The notes under the pieces: generated by a model
Told to the model about the DNA's origin: nothing
The model's input: the letters and a program-made list of their open reading frames with translations, nothing else
Databases searched by the model: none
In this document: positions 53,569-62,629 of the stretch, piece by piece
Numbering within the stretch: the first letter of the stretch is position 1
How the letters are laid out: each line of letters starts with the position of its first letter
Program-made: the position numbers and the translations under genes
From: an uncultured Methanomicrobiales archaeon
GTDB taxonomy: Archaea > Halobacteriota > Methanomicrobia > Methanomicrobiales > Methanospirillaceae
Reading direction: 5' to 3'
Assembly: GCA_949320185.1 (NCBI GenBank)
Contig: CASGHK010000029.1
Coordinates: 1-64,000, forward strand
DNA: 64,000 nucleotides

Positions 53569-54536
53569 CGACGCCGAACGACCAGCGCGCCAGCACCGAG
53601 TACAACCAGGACAGCGATAATACCGAAACCGGGTGCTGACGTCGTTGTCGGGCGGGTCGATCCAGTCCCCTTCAGAGGCAGTTGGTCCACGTTGCCCTCG
53701 TGGATCACGAACGGGCTGTCGCAGAACCCGTCACCGTCCGCATCCGGGGTGAGGTCGGAGAAACCTCCTCCAGTCGGCTCTCCCCAGTAGTTGCCGCCTC
53801 GCTTCGGTCCTCCCGCAATATTCGGGCCATCCGAGCTGGGCAGGGACCATGTGTTCCGATCAAGCTCCTCAACGTGGGTATTATTGGTGTTGAAAAAGAG
53901 GTTGTCGGCGACCACGTTCTCTTTGGTCAGGTAGCAGTCGATCCCATACGCGTTGTTCTCGCGGACCGTGTTCCCGGTCAGCCGGTTTCGGTCGGATGCG
54001 ATCAACATCAACCCGTTCTGGCGGTTGTTGATGATCGTATTGCCCTCTATCACATTGTCATGACTGACGTCCGAGAGGACGATCCCTGACCCGTCGTTCC
54101 TCTCTACCCGGCAGTCCCGGACGGTCGAGTTGGTCGCCGAGAAGAGGTATAGTCCATGCTGCCGGTTCTCAAGAGCCGTCACATTTACGAGGGTAAGCCT
54201 CGAGGTGCCGAGGGCGTGGACTCCGTGCTCCCAGCCCTTGATGGTCAGGTTCCGTACTACGATATTGGTGGGTGCTGCACCATGTTCGTTCCAGACGAGG
54301 ATCCCCGGGATGTCACGTGTGCTGGTGCCGATCAGGACGTGCCCTCCGCCGTCGAACACGACGTTGGAGGCGGTGATCTCGATAGATGCGTGCTGGCCCG
54401 CGCCGGCAATGTCGGAGGTGAGCTGGTAGGTGCCCGGTTCGGTAATCACGATCGGGCCGTCGACGGGGATCGCCGCGGTGAACGAAACCAGCGCGAACAT
54501 GGCCATGACAACAAGTGAGAGGGCCGTGCGAATCAT
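53565..54536 (-). CDS. NosD-like surface beta-helix protein with PGF-CTERM anchor
   Basis: 323 residues. A signal peptide (LSLVVMAMFALVSFTAA), about ten parallel beta-helix coils with the N-x-x-G repeats of NosD/CASH proteins (NTIINNRQNGLMLIASDRN, RLTGNTVRENNAYGIDCYL), then a Thr-rich linker and APGFGIIAVLVVLGAGALVV followed by RRR, the PGF-CTERM signal processed by archaeosortase and lipid-linked. Exposed at the cell surface or S-layer. Its role (polysaccharide contact) is inferred. Confidence 0.9.
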   Translation of the reverse strand: MIRTALSLVVMAMFALVSFTAAIPVDGPIVITEPGTYQLTSDIAGAGQHASIEITASNVVFDGGGHVLIGTSTRDIPGILVWNEHGAAPTNIVVRNLTIKGWEHGVHALGTSRLTLVNVTALENRQHGLYLFSATNSTVRDCRVERNDGSGIVLSDVSHDNVIEGNTIINNRQNGLMLIASDRNRLTGNTVRENNAYGIDCYLTKENVVADNLFFNTNNTHVEELDRNTWSLPSSDGPNIAGGPKRGGNYWGEPTGGGFSDLTPDADGDGFCDSPFVIHEGNVDQLPLKGTGSTRPTTTSAPGFGIIAVLVVLGAGALVVRRR

Positions 54537-54560
54537 GCTCCTTTCGCTCTGTCATTACTC

Positions 54561-55712
54561 CTACATACGGTTTTTGCCGAAAGTCACCTCCGGGTCGGTG
54601 AAACGGGTGCGGATTGCCCGGGGTTTCCGCTGGGCCGTCCCGTATCCAGTGACGACCTGGAGGTGTGGACCGAAAGCGTCGTCGAGCTCAGGGTCGCCGG
54701 TATCGACGTGGAGTGTCGGAGTCATGGCAAGCTTCCCCGGCGTTCCGAGGAGGACCAGGTGCTCGAGTCCGATCCGGCGAAGGACAGCGGGCGTACAGAC
54801 CTGCGTTCCCCGCCCGATGACAAATCCCTGCGCCCCAATGACAGAGAGGACGAGCCGTGCCTCGCCGACAGAATCGAGGAGAGTGAGAATACCGCGCTCG
54901 TCCAGGTCGGACCCGGCAAGTCTTCCATCCAGTACCGCGTCGAACCCGAGCAGGGTCCCCTGGAGTCCGAGATGAAGTGTCACTGCGGCAGTGGTGGTGC
55001 CGGGACCGAGGACGTAGAGGATTCCGGGGAGCATTGCATCCGCGATAAAGGCCCCGATCGCCGCTCGGGCTCGTTCCTCGTCGACCTCCTCGAAGACCTG
55101 TTTCGAGACCTGAACGAGCCCGGGTGCGGCAAGGGTTCGGACTACTGCGTGTAGCACCGTCCGGAATTCGTTCGCACGATACGCCTCCTCATCGACGTCG
55201 ATAACCTCAGCTTCGATGCACCGGAGGGGGGCATCCTCGGGTATGGCCGCTTCGACCGCTCCAGGATCGACCGCGAAGACCGAAGAGAACATCTTGACCC
55301 CGGCTGGTATCCCAAGGACGGGAACGGTCTGGTCGACCGCGTCTGCGACATCCCGTGCGGTCCCATCTCCTCCGCAAAAAAGGAGCAGGTCGATCCCTTC
55401 GGTGATGCATTTCAGGCAGGCCTCTCTCGTATCCCGGGCCGTGCTTGGTTTCGATGGGTGGTACACTATCGAACATCGTGTAATCCCAGCAGCCCTAAGA
55501 GCCGTCTCTCCCATCTCTCCAGCAGCCGTCAGGAACCTAAGGTTCCGGTCGGCGAGGGGCCGAAGGGCCTCGATGGCCCGTCCCAGGGCCATCGGCTCTG
55601 CCCCGAGGATTCGAGCACGGTCGACAAGGCCATCGGTCCCTTTCAGCCCGACACGTCCCCCCATGCCGGCGATCGGGTTGACCACAAGCCCGATCGTATG
55701 CAGGTCAAGCAC
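54561..55712 (-). CDS. ATP-NAD kinase family protein
   Basis: 383 residues. GLVVNPIAGMGGRVGLKGTD, LLLFCGGDGTARDVADAV (GGDGT, 114-118), PVLGIPAGVKMFSSVFAV, YVLGPGTTTAAV are the motifs of the AcoX-like ATP-NAD kinase branch. It phosphorylates a small molecule, likely NAD or a related acetoin/inositol-type substrate. Two bases after the trpB stop, so in its operon. Confidence 0.9.
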   Translation of the reverse strand: MLDLHTIGLVVNPIAGMGGRVGLKGTDGLVDRARILGAEPMALGRAIEALRPLADRNLRFLTAAGEMGETALRAAGITRCSIVYHPSKPSTARDTREACLKCITEGIDLLLFCGGDGTARDVADAVDQTVPVLGIPAGVKMFSSVFAVDPGAVEAAIPEDAPLRCIEAEVIDVDEEAYRANEFRTVLHAVVRTLAAPGLVQVSKQVFEEVDEERARAAIGAFIADAMLPGILYVLGPGTTTAAVTLHLGLQGTLLGFDAVLDGRLAGSDLDERGILTLLDSVGEARLVLSVIGAQGFVIGRGTQVCTPAVLRRIGLEHLVLLGTPGKLAMTPTLHVDTGDPELDDAFGPHLQVVTGYGTAQRKPRAIRTRFTDPEVTFGKNRM

Positions 55713-55714
55713 GT

Positions 55715-57073
55715 TCAGCCGACCTTCGGCAGGCGGGAGAGGGCGTCCCGGATCAGAGCGTCTGGGTAGTCGTAATCGGGAAGACGGCCCGCGTAATAGG
55801 CGTCGTATGCTGCGAGGTCAAAGTGACCGTGCCCGGTGTTATTGAAGAGGATCGTCTTTGCCTCCCCTGTCTTCCGACATTCAAGCGCTATATCGATCGT
55901 CGTCCTGATCGCGTGCGCGGCCTCTGGAGCAGGTATGATCCCCTCTGTCCTAGCAAACGTCTGAGCAGCCTCGAAGACGTCATTCTGGTAGACCGACACC
56001 GCGCGTGCCGTCCCGTCTCTGACCAGTCGCGAGACGAGTGGCGAGTCCCCGTGGTACCTCAGGCCTCCGGCGTGGATAGCGGGAGGGACGAAGTCGTGGC
56101 CCAGAGTGAACATCTTGAGTATAGGTGTCAGGCCGGCTTCATCACCGTAGTCGTAGGCGTAGAGGCCCTTGGTAAGGGTCGGGCAGGCTGCCGGTTCGAC
56201 ACCGACGATGTCGACGTCGGGGACCTTCCCGGTGAGCTTATCCCCGGCGAACGGGAATGCGATCCCCCCGAAGTTGGACCCTCCACCAACACAGGCGACC
56301 ACAACATCGGGGTACTCGTCAACCGACGCCAGCTGTTCGCGCGCTTCGAGACCGATGATGGTCTGATGAAGACAGACATGATTCAGGACGGATCCGAGCG
56401 CATAGTTGGTGTTTGAATGGGTAGCCGCATCTTCAACTGCTTCGGAGATCGCGATACCAAGGCTCCCTGAAGTCTGCGGGTCTTTTTCCAGGACGGACCT
56501 CCCGCACGCGGTCAGGGTGGTCGGGCTGGAGTGGCACTCCGCACCCCAGACCTGCATCATCATCTTGCGGTAGGGTTTCTGGTCGTACGACGCCCTGACC
56601 ATGTAGACCGTGCAGTCCATATCGAAGTGGGAGGTGGCAAAAGCGATCGCAGAACCCCACTGGCCTGCTCCTGTCTCGGTGGCGATCCGTTCGATGCCTT
56701 CATCCCTGTTGTAGTACGCCTGAGGGACAGCGGTATTCGGCTTGTGGCTGCCGGCGGGGCTCCCCCCTTCGTACTTGTAGTAGATCCGGGCCGGGGTTCC
56801 GAGGAACTGTTCAAGCCGACGGGCCCGGTAGAGCGGGCTCGGGCGCCATAGGCGAAGGATCTCGATGACCTCTTCGGGGATGTCGATGAACCGCTCCCTC
56901 GCCATCTCCTGCCGGATCAGCTCCATCGGGAAGATGGATGCAAGATCTCCGGGGGTGGCTGGCGCTCCCGTCTTGGGGTTGAGGGGGGGGTCCAGTGGGG
57001 CGGATAGGTCGGCCTGGATGTTGTACCATCTGCGTGGCATCTCATCCTCATCGAGGAGGATCTTCGTCTGCAT
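55715..57073 (-). CDS. Tryptophan synthase beta-like protein (TrpB2)
   Basis: 452 residues. [20 protein letters not shown] contains the PLP lysine; [16 protein letters not shown] and [13 protein letters not shown] are the PLP-phosphate loops. Length and the [14 protein letters not shown] motif are those of TrpB2, which joins indole and serine, with or without TrpA. ATG 57073 is chosen because a TATATAT lies 20-30 bp upstream, inside the longer open frame. Pairs with the ATP-NAD kinase gene. Confidence 0.92.
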   Translation of the reverse strand: MQTKILLDEDEMPRRWYNIQADLSAPLDPPLNPKTGAPATPGDLASIFPMELIRQEMARERFIDIPEEVIEILRLWRPSPLYRARRLEQFLGTPARIYYKYEGGSPAGSHKPNTAVPQAYYNRDEGIERIATETGAGQWGSAIAFATSHFDMDCTVYMVRASYDQKPYRKMMMQVWGAECHSSPTTLTACGRSVLEKDPQTSGSLGIAISEAVEDAATHSNTNYALGSVLNHVCLHQTIIGLEAREQLASVDEYPDVVVACVGGGSNFGGIAFPFAGDKLTGKVPDVDIVGVEPAACPTLTKGLYAYDYGDEAGLTPILKMFTLGHDFVPPAIHAGGLRYHGDSPLVSRLVRDGTARAVSVYQNDVFEAAQTFARTEGIIPAPEAAHAIRTTIDIALECRKTGEAKTILFNNTGHGHFDLAAYDAYYAGRLPDYDYPDALIRDALSRLPKVG

Positions 57074-57091
57074 GGCTAATGATTGGTCTGT

Positions 57092-57103
57092 ACATATATA
57101 TTC
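57092..57103 (-). promoter_or_regulatory. TATA promoter of trpB2
   Basis: On the minus strand GAATATATATGT (57092-57103) is centred 25 bp before ATG 57073, so transcription should start at or next to the start codon (leaderless mRNA). Confidence 0.6.
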
Positions 57104-57155
57104 ATTGTTGTCAAAAAGAGACTTCAATGTTGAAATAATTCATTCATTCTTCCGA

Positions 57156-59285
57156 TCAGTACCGGCGCTCCTGGAGTTCCTCAGCCCGCTTCACGACGAG
57201 ACGCGTCCCACCCTGGAGCTGAACCGGGGCGTAGAAGAGGGCAGAACCGTGCCTATCATACGAGAGGGGAACGAACCTGACGCGATGGGCCCATTCTTTG
57301 ATCGGATCAGGGATGGGAAGTGTCGGGATACTGGAAACAGGCACAATCGAGAGCAGGTCGATCTCGGTCCGTCCTGACCGAACCTGTTCAGCCCGTTCAA
57401 GCGTGCGGAGGGCTGCTCGGAGGGCCTGGACCTCGCCACGCTCAGGATCGAAGGTACGGACCCGTTCAAGGGCGCCCTGAACGGCAGGGGTGATCGTCGC
57501 GCGGGGCATTACTGTTGGAGCGCGCTGGATTCGAGGGGGCACGGTCTTGAGCTCCTGGTCCTCGGTGCAGCCCGATGAGCGGAGCGCCCACCATATGCCG
57601 CCGCCAGCGACGACGAAGACTGCAGCGAGGGCTGCAAGGAAGAGGGGGAACCACCACGAGGTCTCCTGAGTGACTGGGACACCAGGAGCTTCGGTCGTTG
57701 GCACTGGTCCGACGAAGGTCGTCGACGCCGGGCTGGCAGAGGTCGTTTGGGCCGGGACCATAGTGGTCACGAGCGAGGTCGGAACCGTCGTCACGGTGGT
57801 CTCTATGACAGGTGTGCTTGTCGCCGGGGTCGATGGTGACTCAAGCCTGATATGGATCTGTGCCGAAACCTGTCGACCGACCGCTCCGGTCGGATCGGGG
57901 CTCGAAGTTCCGTGTTCATGGTCGAGGAGAGCTTCAGCCCAGAGCGCGTAACCACCTGCCGGGTAGGCGGGCTCGTTCGTATTCCAGGCAGCTCCGGCAG
58001 AACCGCTTATCAGGTGCGGAGTCTGGACAACTATGACCCGTTCCAGGCTCTGAGGGACCCCCTGGTTCCCTACAAGGGTGGCACTGACCCGCCCGTTCGG
58101 GTCCTTGACCCGGACCGCGACAGGAGCGCCAGTTCCGCGTGCCCGAAATGCCGAGAGCTCCCCTGTGATCTCCAGGTCGAACGCTCGACCCTTCGCAACC
58201 TCTCCCCCGGTAACATAGCGGCCCGTTGCGGTGTCGATGAGCCTGAGGGAGAGGGCGGGCTCCTCGACGACGAGTGCGAGTTGCCTACCCCTGTCCAGGT
58301 TGAACCAGCGTCCGGTGCGTGCATCGTGGGGGATGGCCGCGCGTCGGGGGTCCGTGATCCGGAGCGTTACCGCCGGCTCTCCAACGGGTGACTCGGTGGT
58401 GAACCATCCCAGGGTCTCTTCGCTCCCGACGCCTGCGGCGGTGATGTCCAGGCCTCGTTCCCCGCAGTACACAGTGGCTCCCGGGTTCCTCACCACGTTC
58501 GGGGCGACCGGCCCGGGCGTGACCGGTGTAGAGGTGACTGTCGGTACTTGAGTCGGTGTCGACGACTGGGTGGGTGGTGCCACCCCGGAGAGGAATGGTC
58601 TGAGCGCCGCACTCCAGCGGGCAGCGATCTTCTTCTCACCGCTCTCTCCTGGATGAATCCCAGTAGGTGGCTGGTTATCTCGCACACCGTCGTACCCGGT
58701 GAACATATCCACGGTGATGACGGGCGAATCCGGGGTCGATAGGCGCGTCGCAACATCCGGGATCGCAGCGTTCAGGGCGATCAGGTTCGGACGCAGGATA
58801 GAGGTCGGGGGGATCTGGGCGAGCAGGATCACAGCGCGGGGATTGTCCTTCCGGAGCTCTGCGATGATGCCTTCGAGGTTCCGGATCGTATCCGCCGTTG
58901 GGACGTTGTTGAGGACGTCGTTCGTACCCAGCATGACGAGCGCCACGTCGAAATCGTATTCTTCGAGCCACAGGGACAGCTTCCCCTGCTTCGGGTCCAC
59001 GGCGACGCCGTTCAGGATTCCATCGGTCATGTATCCGCCATGCCCCTCGTTGTCCTGGTCATACGAGTAGGGAAAGTTGGGGGAGGTCCACGAGCCAACG
59101 AAGTCCACGTCCTCGCCGCCGATCTGCTGCCAGAGCCAGTATCGATAGGTTGGATGGCTCGACTCTGCCGGTGTCTGGGTTGACCCCTTGGTCAGAGAGT
59201 CGCCGAGCGGCAGCACCCGCACCGTCGCGTCGGTGCTTCCGGCGACGAGCAGTAGGAGGAACACGAGGAGGACGGCACGTCGCAT
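57156..59285 (-). CDS. Secreted SGNH/GDSL hydrolase with DUF3821-like domain and membrane anchor
   Basis: 709 residues. Signal peptide, then the SGNH domain: LPLGDSLTKGS (GDSL at 28-31), VMLGTNDVLNN (block III), PTGIHPGESGEKKIAARW (catalytic Asp/His region). A Thr/Pro/Ser linker precedes a DUF3821-like part (VYCGERGLDITAAGVGSEE). A second Thr-rich stretch leads to a helix (WWFPLFLAALAAVFVVAGGG, about 545-570) and a cytosolic C-terminal tail of about 130 residues. It probably removes acyl groups from surface glycans; the cytosolic tail is unusual for this fold. Confidence 0.85.
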   Translation of the reverse strand: MRRAVLLVFLLLLVAGSTDATVRVLPLGDSLTKGSTQTPAESSHPTYRYWLWQQIGGEDVDFVGSWTSPNFPYSYDQDNEGHGGYMTDGILNGVAVDPKQGKLSLWLEEYDFDVALVMLGTNDVLNNVPTADTIRNLEGIIAELRKDNPRAVILLAQIPPTSILRPNLIALNAAIPDVATRLSTPDSPVITVDMFTGYDGVRDNQPPTGIHPGESGEKKIAARWSAALRPFLSGVAPPTQSSTPTQVPTVTSTPVTPGPVAPNVVRNPGATVYCGERGLDITAAGVGSEETLGWFTTESPVGEPAVTLRITDPRRAAIPHDARTGRWFNLDRGRQLALVVEEPALSLRLIDTATGRYVTGGEVAKGRAFDLEITGELSAFRARGTGAPVAVRVKDPNGRVSATLVGNQGVPQSLERVIVVQTPHLISGSAGAAWNTNEPAYPAGGYALWAEALLDHEHGTSSPDPTGAVGRQVSAQIHIRLESPSTPATSTPVIETTVTTVPTSLVTTMVPAQTTSASPASTTFVGPVPTTEAPGVPVTQETSWWFPLFLAALAAVFVVAGGGIWWALRSSGCTEDQELKTVPPRIQRAPTVMPRATITPAVQGALERVRTFDPERGEVQALRAALRTLERAEQVRSGRTEIDLLSIVPVSSIPTLPIPDPIKEWAHRVRFVPLSYDRHGSALFYAPVQLQGGTRLVVKRAEELQERRY

Positions 59286-59373
59286 TGTTCGATCCCGTAC
59301 GGTGCGCCCCTCTGATTCATGAAGGTATGGTCCCTTGCATAGTTACATCCGATTGGAGGAACGAGATCTCTCG

Positions 59374-60033
59374 ATGCAGACCGATCGGGAGGTGCGGGCT
59401 GTCCTCTTTGATCTGGACAATACCCTTGTGCGGTTCATCGATGCGCAGCGGGCGGCATGTGCTGCCGTCATCGACCTGGCCGGGTGCGGCTCTGTCGAGG
59501 ATCTTTTTGGGTTCTTTTTACGGCCAGAGCACAACTTCGAGAGTCAGGGGCATATCCTGGACTACCTCGCCTCGATCGCCTCGTCGTGCGATCCGGCGAG
59601 CGCCTGTGCCCGGTACGAGGAAGAAAAACTTCGCGCCCTTGAACCGTATGACGGGGCACGGTCTACGTTAGAGAGGCTGAAGAGGGCTGGTATTCCGATG
59701 GCAGTCGTGACCGATGCGGATGCGGACCATGCCGCCTCTCGGCTCGCGCGCTCGGGGCTCGCCCATCTCTTCGAGGTTGTGGTGACGCCTGAGAAGACTG
59801 GCGAGAGGAAACCTTCTGAACGGAACTTCTTCTGCGCTCTCGAACACCTCGGGGTGGAACCGTTGGATGCGGCGATGGTCGGTGACTCGCTCAGGAGGGA
59901 TATCGAACCCGCAAACAGACTCGGGATCCTCTCGATCCATGCCGCCTACGGTGACTGGAACCCGGGGTTTCACTGCTCCCCCGACCATCGTCTCGATGAC
60001 ATCTCCCACCTTGTCGAGCTTTTTCTCGAATGA
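59374..60033 (+). CDS. HAD-superfamily phosphatase
   Basis: 219 residues. Motif I LFDLDNTLV (D13, D15), motif II MAVVTDAD, motif III K in GERKPSERNF, motif IV MVGDSLRRDIEPANR. Substrates are small phosphorylated metabolites. ATG 59374 is chosen; GGAGGA lies 13 bp upstream. Confidence 0.92.
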   Translation: MQTDREVRAVLFDLDNTLVRFIDAQRAACAAVIDLAGCGSVEDLFGFFLRPEHNFESQGHILDYLASIASSCDPASACARYEEEKLRALEPYDGARSTLERLKRAGIPMAVVTDADADHAASRLARSGLAHLFEVVVTPEKTGERKPSERNFFCALEHLGVEPLDAAMVGDSLRRDIEPANRLGILSIHAAYGDWNPGFHCSPDHRLDDISHLVELFLE

Positions 60034-60034
60034 C

Positions 60035-60057
60035 GGTGACCCTTGGCGATGGTCACC
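60035..60057 (+). terminator. Stem-loop after the HAD gene
   Basis: GGTGACC (60035-60041) and GGTCACC (60051-60057) pair perfectly around nine bases, directly after the stop codon. There is no T run, so it may be a stability element rather than a true terminator. Confidence 0.4.
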
Positions 60058-60176
60058 CGAACCCGTGAGCTGATCCGTTGTCGTCCTGAGCGTATGCATC
60101 GAATGTCAAACACTGGGGGGAATGACAGAGCACTAAAAAACTCCTCGGTTTGGGGTGCCCGGCGGGAGAGGTTCTG

Positions 60177-62363
60177 ATGACGGACCGGGTTTCAGCCCAG
60201 GAGGTGCTGGAACACCTGTTACTGGAGTCGGGACTCACCCCAGGCGGGCCAGTTTTCCCGGGTGATGGGCTCTGCTACCGTGTGTGGTTGAGAGACGGTG
60301 AACCTGTCGTCTTCACAGGGGATGAAGGAGAAGGCGGCGATCCAGCGATGCTTCATCGTCTCGCCTGGTCGTCCGGATGCCGATGCGCGATAGTCGTACA
60401 GCAGGGTCGGTTCGGGCTGATCGACACCGTCTCCGCTCCATCGGACCTGGTCAATCCCCGGGTGCGATATCTGGATACGTCCGATGTTTGTTCCATCATG
60501 GCGGCGATGGAGCCCGGTATGATGCCGGGGATCGTCGACGTGCTTGTCGAGCGGATGGAAGCCTGGAGAGGGCGTATTCTCCGGCGCGCGCTTGCGGAAC
60601 GGGCGGATTGGACTGAGGATGAACTCTCGCTCGCTGTTGAGAGGCCGATCATCGACCTTATCGTGGGGGACGGCTCGATCCTGCCAGCGGGAGGTCAGAT
60701 GCACGCCGACTTCGAGCGGGCCGGTGTGGATCTATCGCTCGTCCCCCCGGGACTGCGTGCCCTCGCCTGGGACCGCCATCTCTTCCGGCGTATCCGGGTG
60801 AATGGAGGCGAATTCTCGCTCGTTGGTACGGGAAAGGAAGTACAGGTGCCGTCACGGATGCTCCTTTCGCAGTTCGCCCGATGGGCCGGTTCGGAGTCGA
60901 AAGATATCGATAGCATTCTGGTCCCGGGGTGCGGCGCCGGGCGACTTCTCCTTTACATCGCGGGGTGGGCAAAGGTTGGAGGGATCGAGATCTTCGCGAT
61001 CGACCCGGACCCGCGAGCAACTCTCTTCAGCTCCCGTCTCCTCGAAAGGGAGGCAGCCGAAGGTCTCTCTCTCACTGTTCGATCGGGAAATCCTCTTGTC
61101 GAAAACAATTTTTTTGATGGGACGCCCGGGCAGCTCATCCCTGCGGATTCCCGTTCACGCCTTCGCGCCGTCGACTGGAAGACCATCTTCGGGGGCGTCC
61201 AGGGGTTTGATCGTGTCCTGATTGGCGATCCCGTCTTCACGATGACCCGCCGGCCGGAAGTCCGCCGCTATCTCGAGGAGCACTATCGATCGGCGGGTAG
61301 CGGCACCAATCCCGCTCTCCTCCTCGCCGAGGCGGGGGCAGGGCACCTCAATCCTGGTGGACGGGTTCTCGCCCTGTACTCCTGCTCAATCCTGCGTTCC
61401 GATCGCGCAACCATGCTGCGACGGTGGCTCGGGCCCCGAACGGAGGTCATTTGCGATATTTCCCTTGATAGGAGCGAGGTCGCTCTCCGGATAGCTCAGG
61501 ACCCGGTCGAGGGACCGATCGTCACCGAAAGCCTGGTGAGTGGCCAAAATAACAGGCGAGCATATCCACGAAGCGCCCTGGAGATTGACAGCTGGTCGTT
61601 CGGCAACGCGCTCGCCGCAGAACGGCGGCGCTGCTTGGTGACCGGGTGCGCCTCACTCGGGGAGGTCGTTGTCGGGGGGGTCCGTCCAGCACAAGCCTTC
61701 ACCTGCGACCCCGCCCTCATGGTGGAGGTGGACGTTCGTCACCGGCTATTGAAGGCCGATCGAAGAGCCGCTCGGGTCATTCGGCCTGTTATCGGCCTGA
61801 AAGACCTGGTCCCGTATGGTACTGCCATGGATGCCGCCAGGTTCGCGATCTCAGGGAACCTTCCACCTCGTGCCGCCCGCGTGGCACGGCGAATGGGAAT
61901 CATTGTCGATGTCCCTCTCGGCAATGTGCCCCTGCCATCCGGTCCCAGGCTTCTCTTCGAGGAAGGCACTCGATATCCGATCTTTCTTTATGATCACTAT
62001 GGGGATGCATTGACATCTCAGGGGATCGCCGAGGTACTTCCTGCCAACCTCTTTCTCCATGGATTGTTGCAGTCAGCGATGATCGGATCAATCCTCGATA
62101 ACCAGTGTCACAGTGGTGTCACTGCTCGGTGCCTCTCCCGGATACCTATACGGCTACCGGATCCCTACGATCCCCGTGAGTGCGGTCTTGGGGACCGGAT
62201 TGCCTCATTGGTCTGGGACCGAATTACGACGAAAGGAAAGGGGGAGTCGGACCGTGAGAGACGAACGTCGCTCGAGTCCGCAATCGAGGATGCGATCAGA
62301 GACCTCTATGGCCTGTCGGTGGCTCGAGATGAGCGTGAAGGGCATCCCATCTCGGCACCTTGA
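60177..62363 (+). CDS. N6-adenine-methylase-like protein with degenerate catalytic motif
   Basis: 728 residues. SAM-binding motif PGCGAGRLLLY (250-260) and IEIFAIDPDPRA are intact. In place of NPPY the fourth motif reads IGDPVF (350-354), preceded by VQGFDRVL as in Eco57I/TaqI-type enzymes, and NPALLLAEAGAGHLNPGGRV then follows. The C-terminal half (KDLVPYGTAMDAARFAIS, VDVPLGNVPLPSG) resembles the specificity region of type IIG/BREX-like methylases. No nuclease domain or partner is present. Activity on DNA is doubtful; another substrate or a regulatory role is possible. GAGAGG precedes ATG 60177. Confidence 0.75.
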   Translation: MTDRVSAQEVLEHLLLESGLTPGGPVFPGDGLCYRVWLRDGEPVVFTGDEGEGGDPAMLHRLAWSSGCRCAIVVQQGRFGLIDTVSAPSDLVNPRVRYLDTSDVCSIMAAMEPGMMPGIVDVLVERMEAWRGRILRRALAERADWTEDELSLAVERPIIDLIVGDGSILPAGGQMHADFERAGVDLSLVPPGLRALAWDRHLFRRIRVNGGEFSLVGTGKEVQVPSRMLLSQFARWAGSESKDIDSILVPGCGAGRLLLYIAGWAKVGGIEIFAIDPDPRATLFSSRLLEREAAEGLSLTVRSGNPLVENNFFDGTPGQLIPADSRSRLRAVDWKTIFGGVQGFDRVLIGDPVFTMTRRPEVRRYLEEHYRSAGSGTNPALLLAEAGAGHLNPGGRVLALYSCSILRSDRATMLRRWLGPRTEVICDISLDRSEVALRIAQDPVEGPIVTESLVSGQNNRRAYPRSALEIDSWSFGNALAAERRRCLVTGCASLGEVVVGGVRPAQAFTCDPALMVEVDVRHRLLKADRRAARVIRPVIGLKDLVPYGTAMDAARFAISGNLPPRAARVARRMGIIVDVPLGNVPLPSGPRLLFEEGTRYPIFLYDHYGDALTSQGIAEVLPANLFLHGLLQSAMIGSILDNQCHSGVTARCLSRIPIRLPDPYDPRECGLGDRIASLVWDRITTKGKGESDRERRTSLESAIEDAIRDLYGLSVARDEREGHPISAP

Positions 62364-62629
62364 TATATGAAGAGCGGCAGAACAGAGTTCTGTCGCTGAT
62401 CGGGACCTGCGCTGTCGGAAGGGGAATTTTCTCATCGAACGCCGGATCCAGTGAATCCTGGCCCTGATGCTGAATATCCTCGAATGAGTCATATGAAGAT
62501 CTGTGGGGTGTGATTGGTATGCGACAGGGTGGCGGTTGCGATCATCGCATTTCAGGAGATGTGATAAACCACCGATTCGAGCGAATATCGGGAAAGCCCG
62601 CTCGGATGGTCTGAAGGACAACAAGTGAC

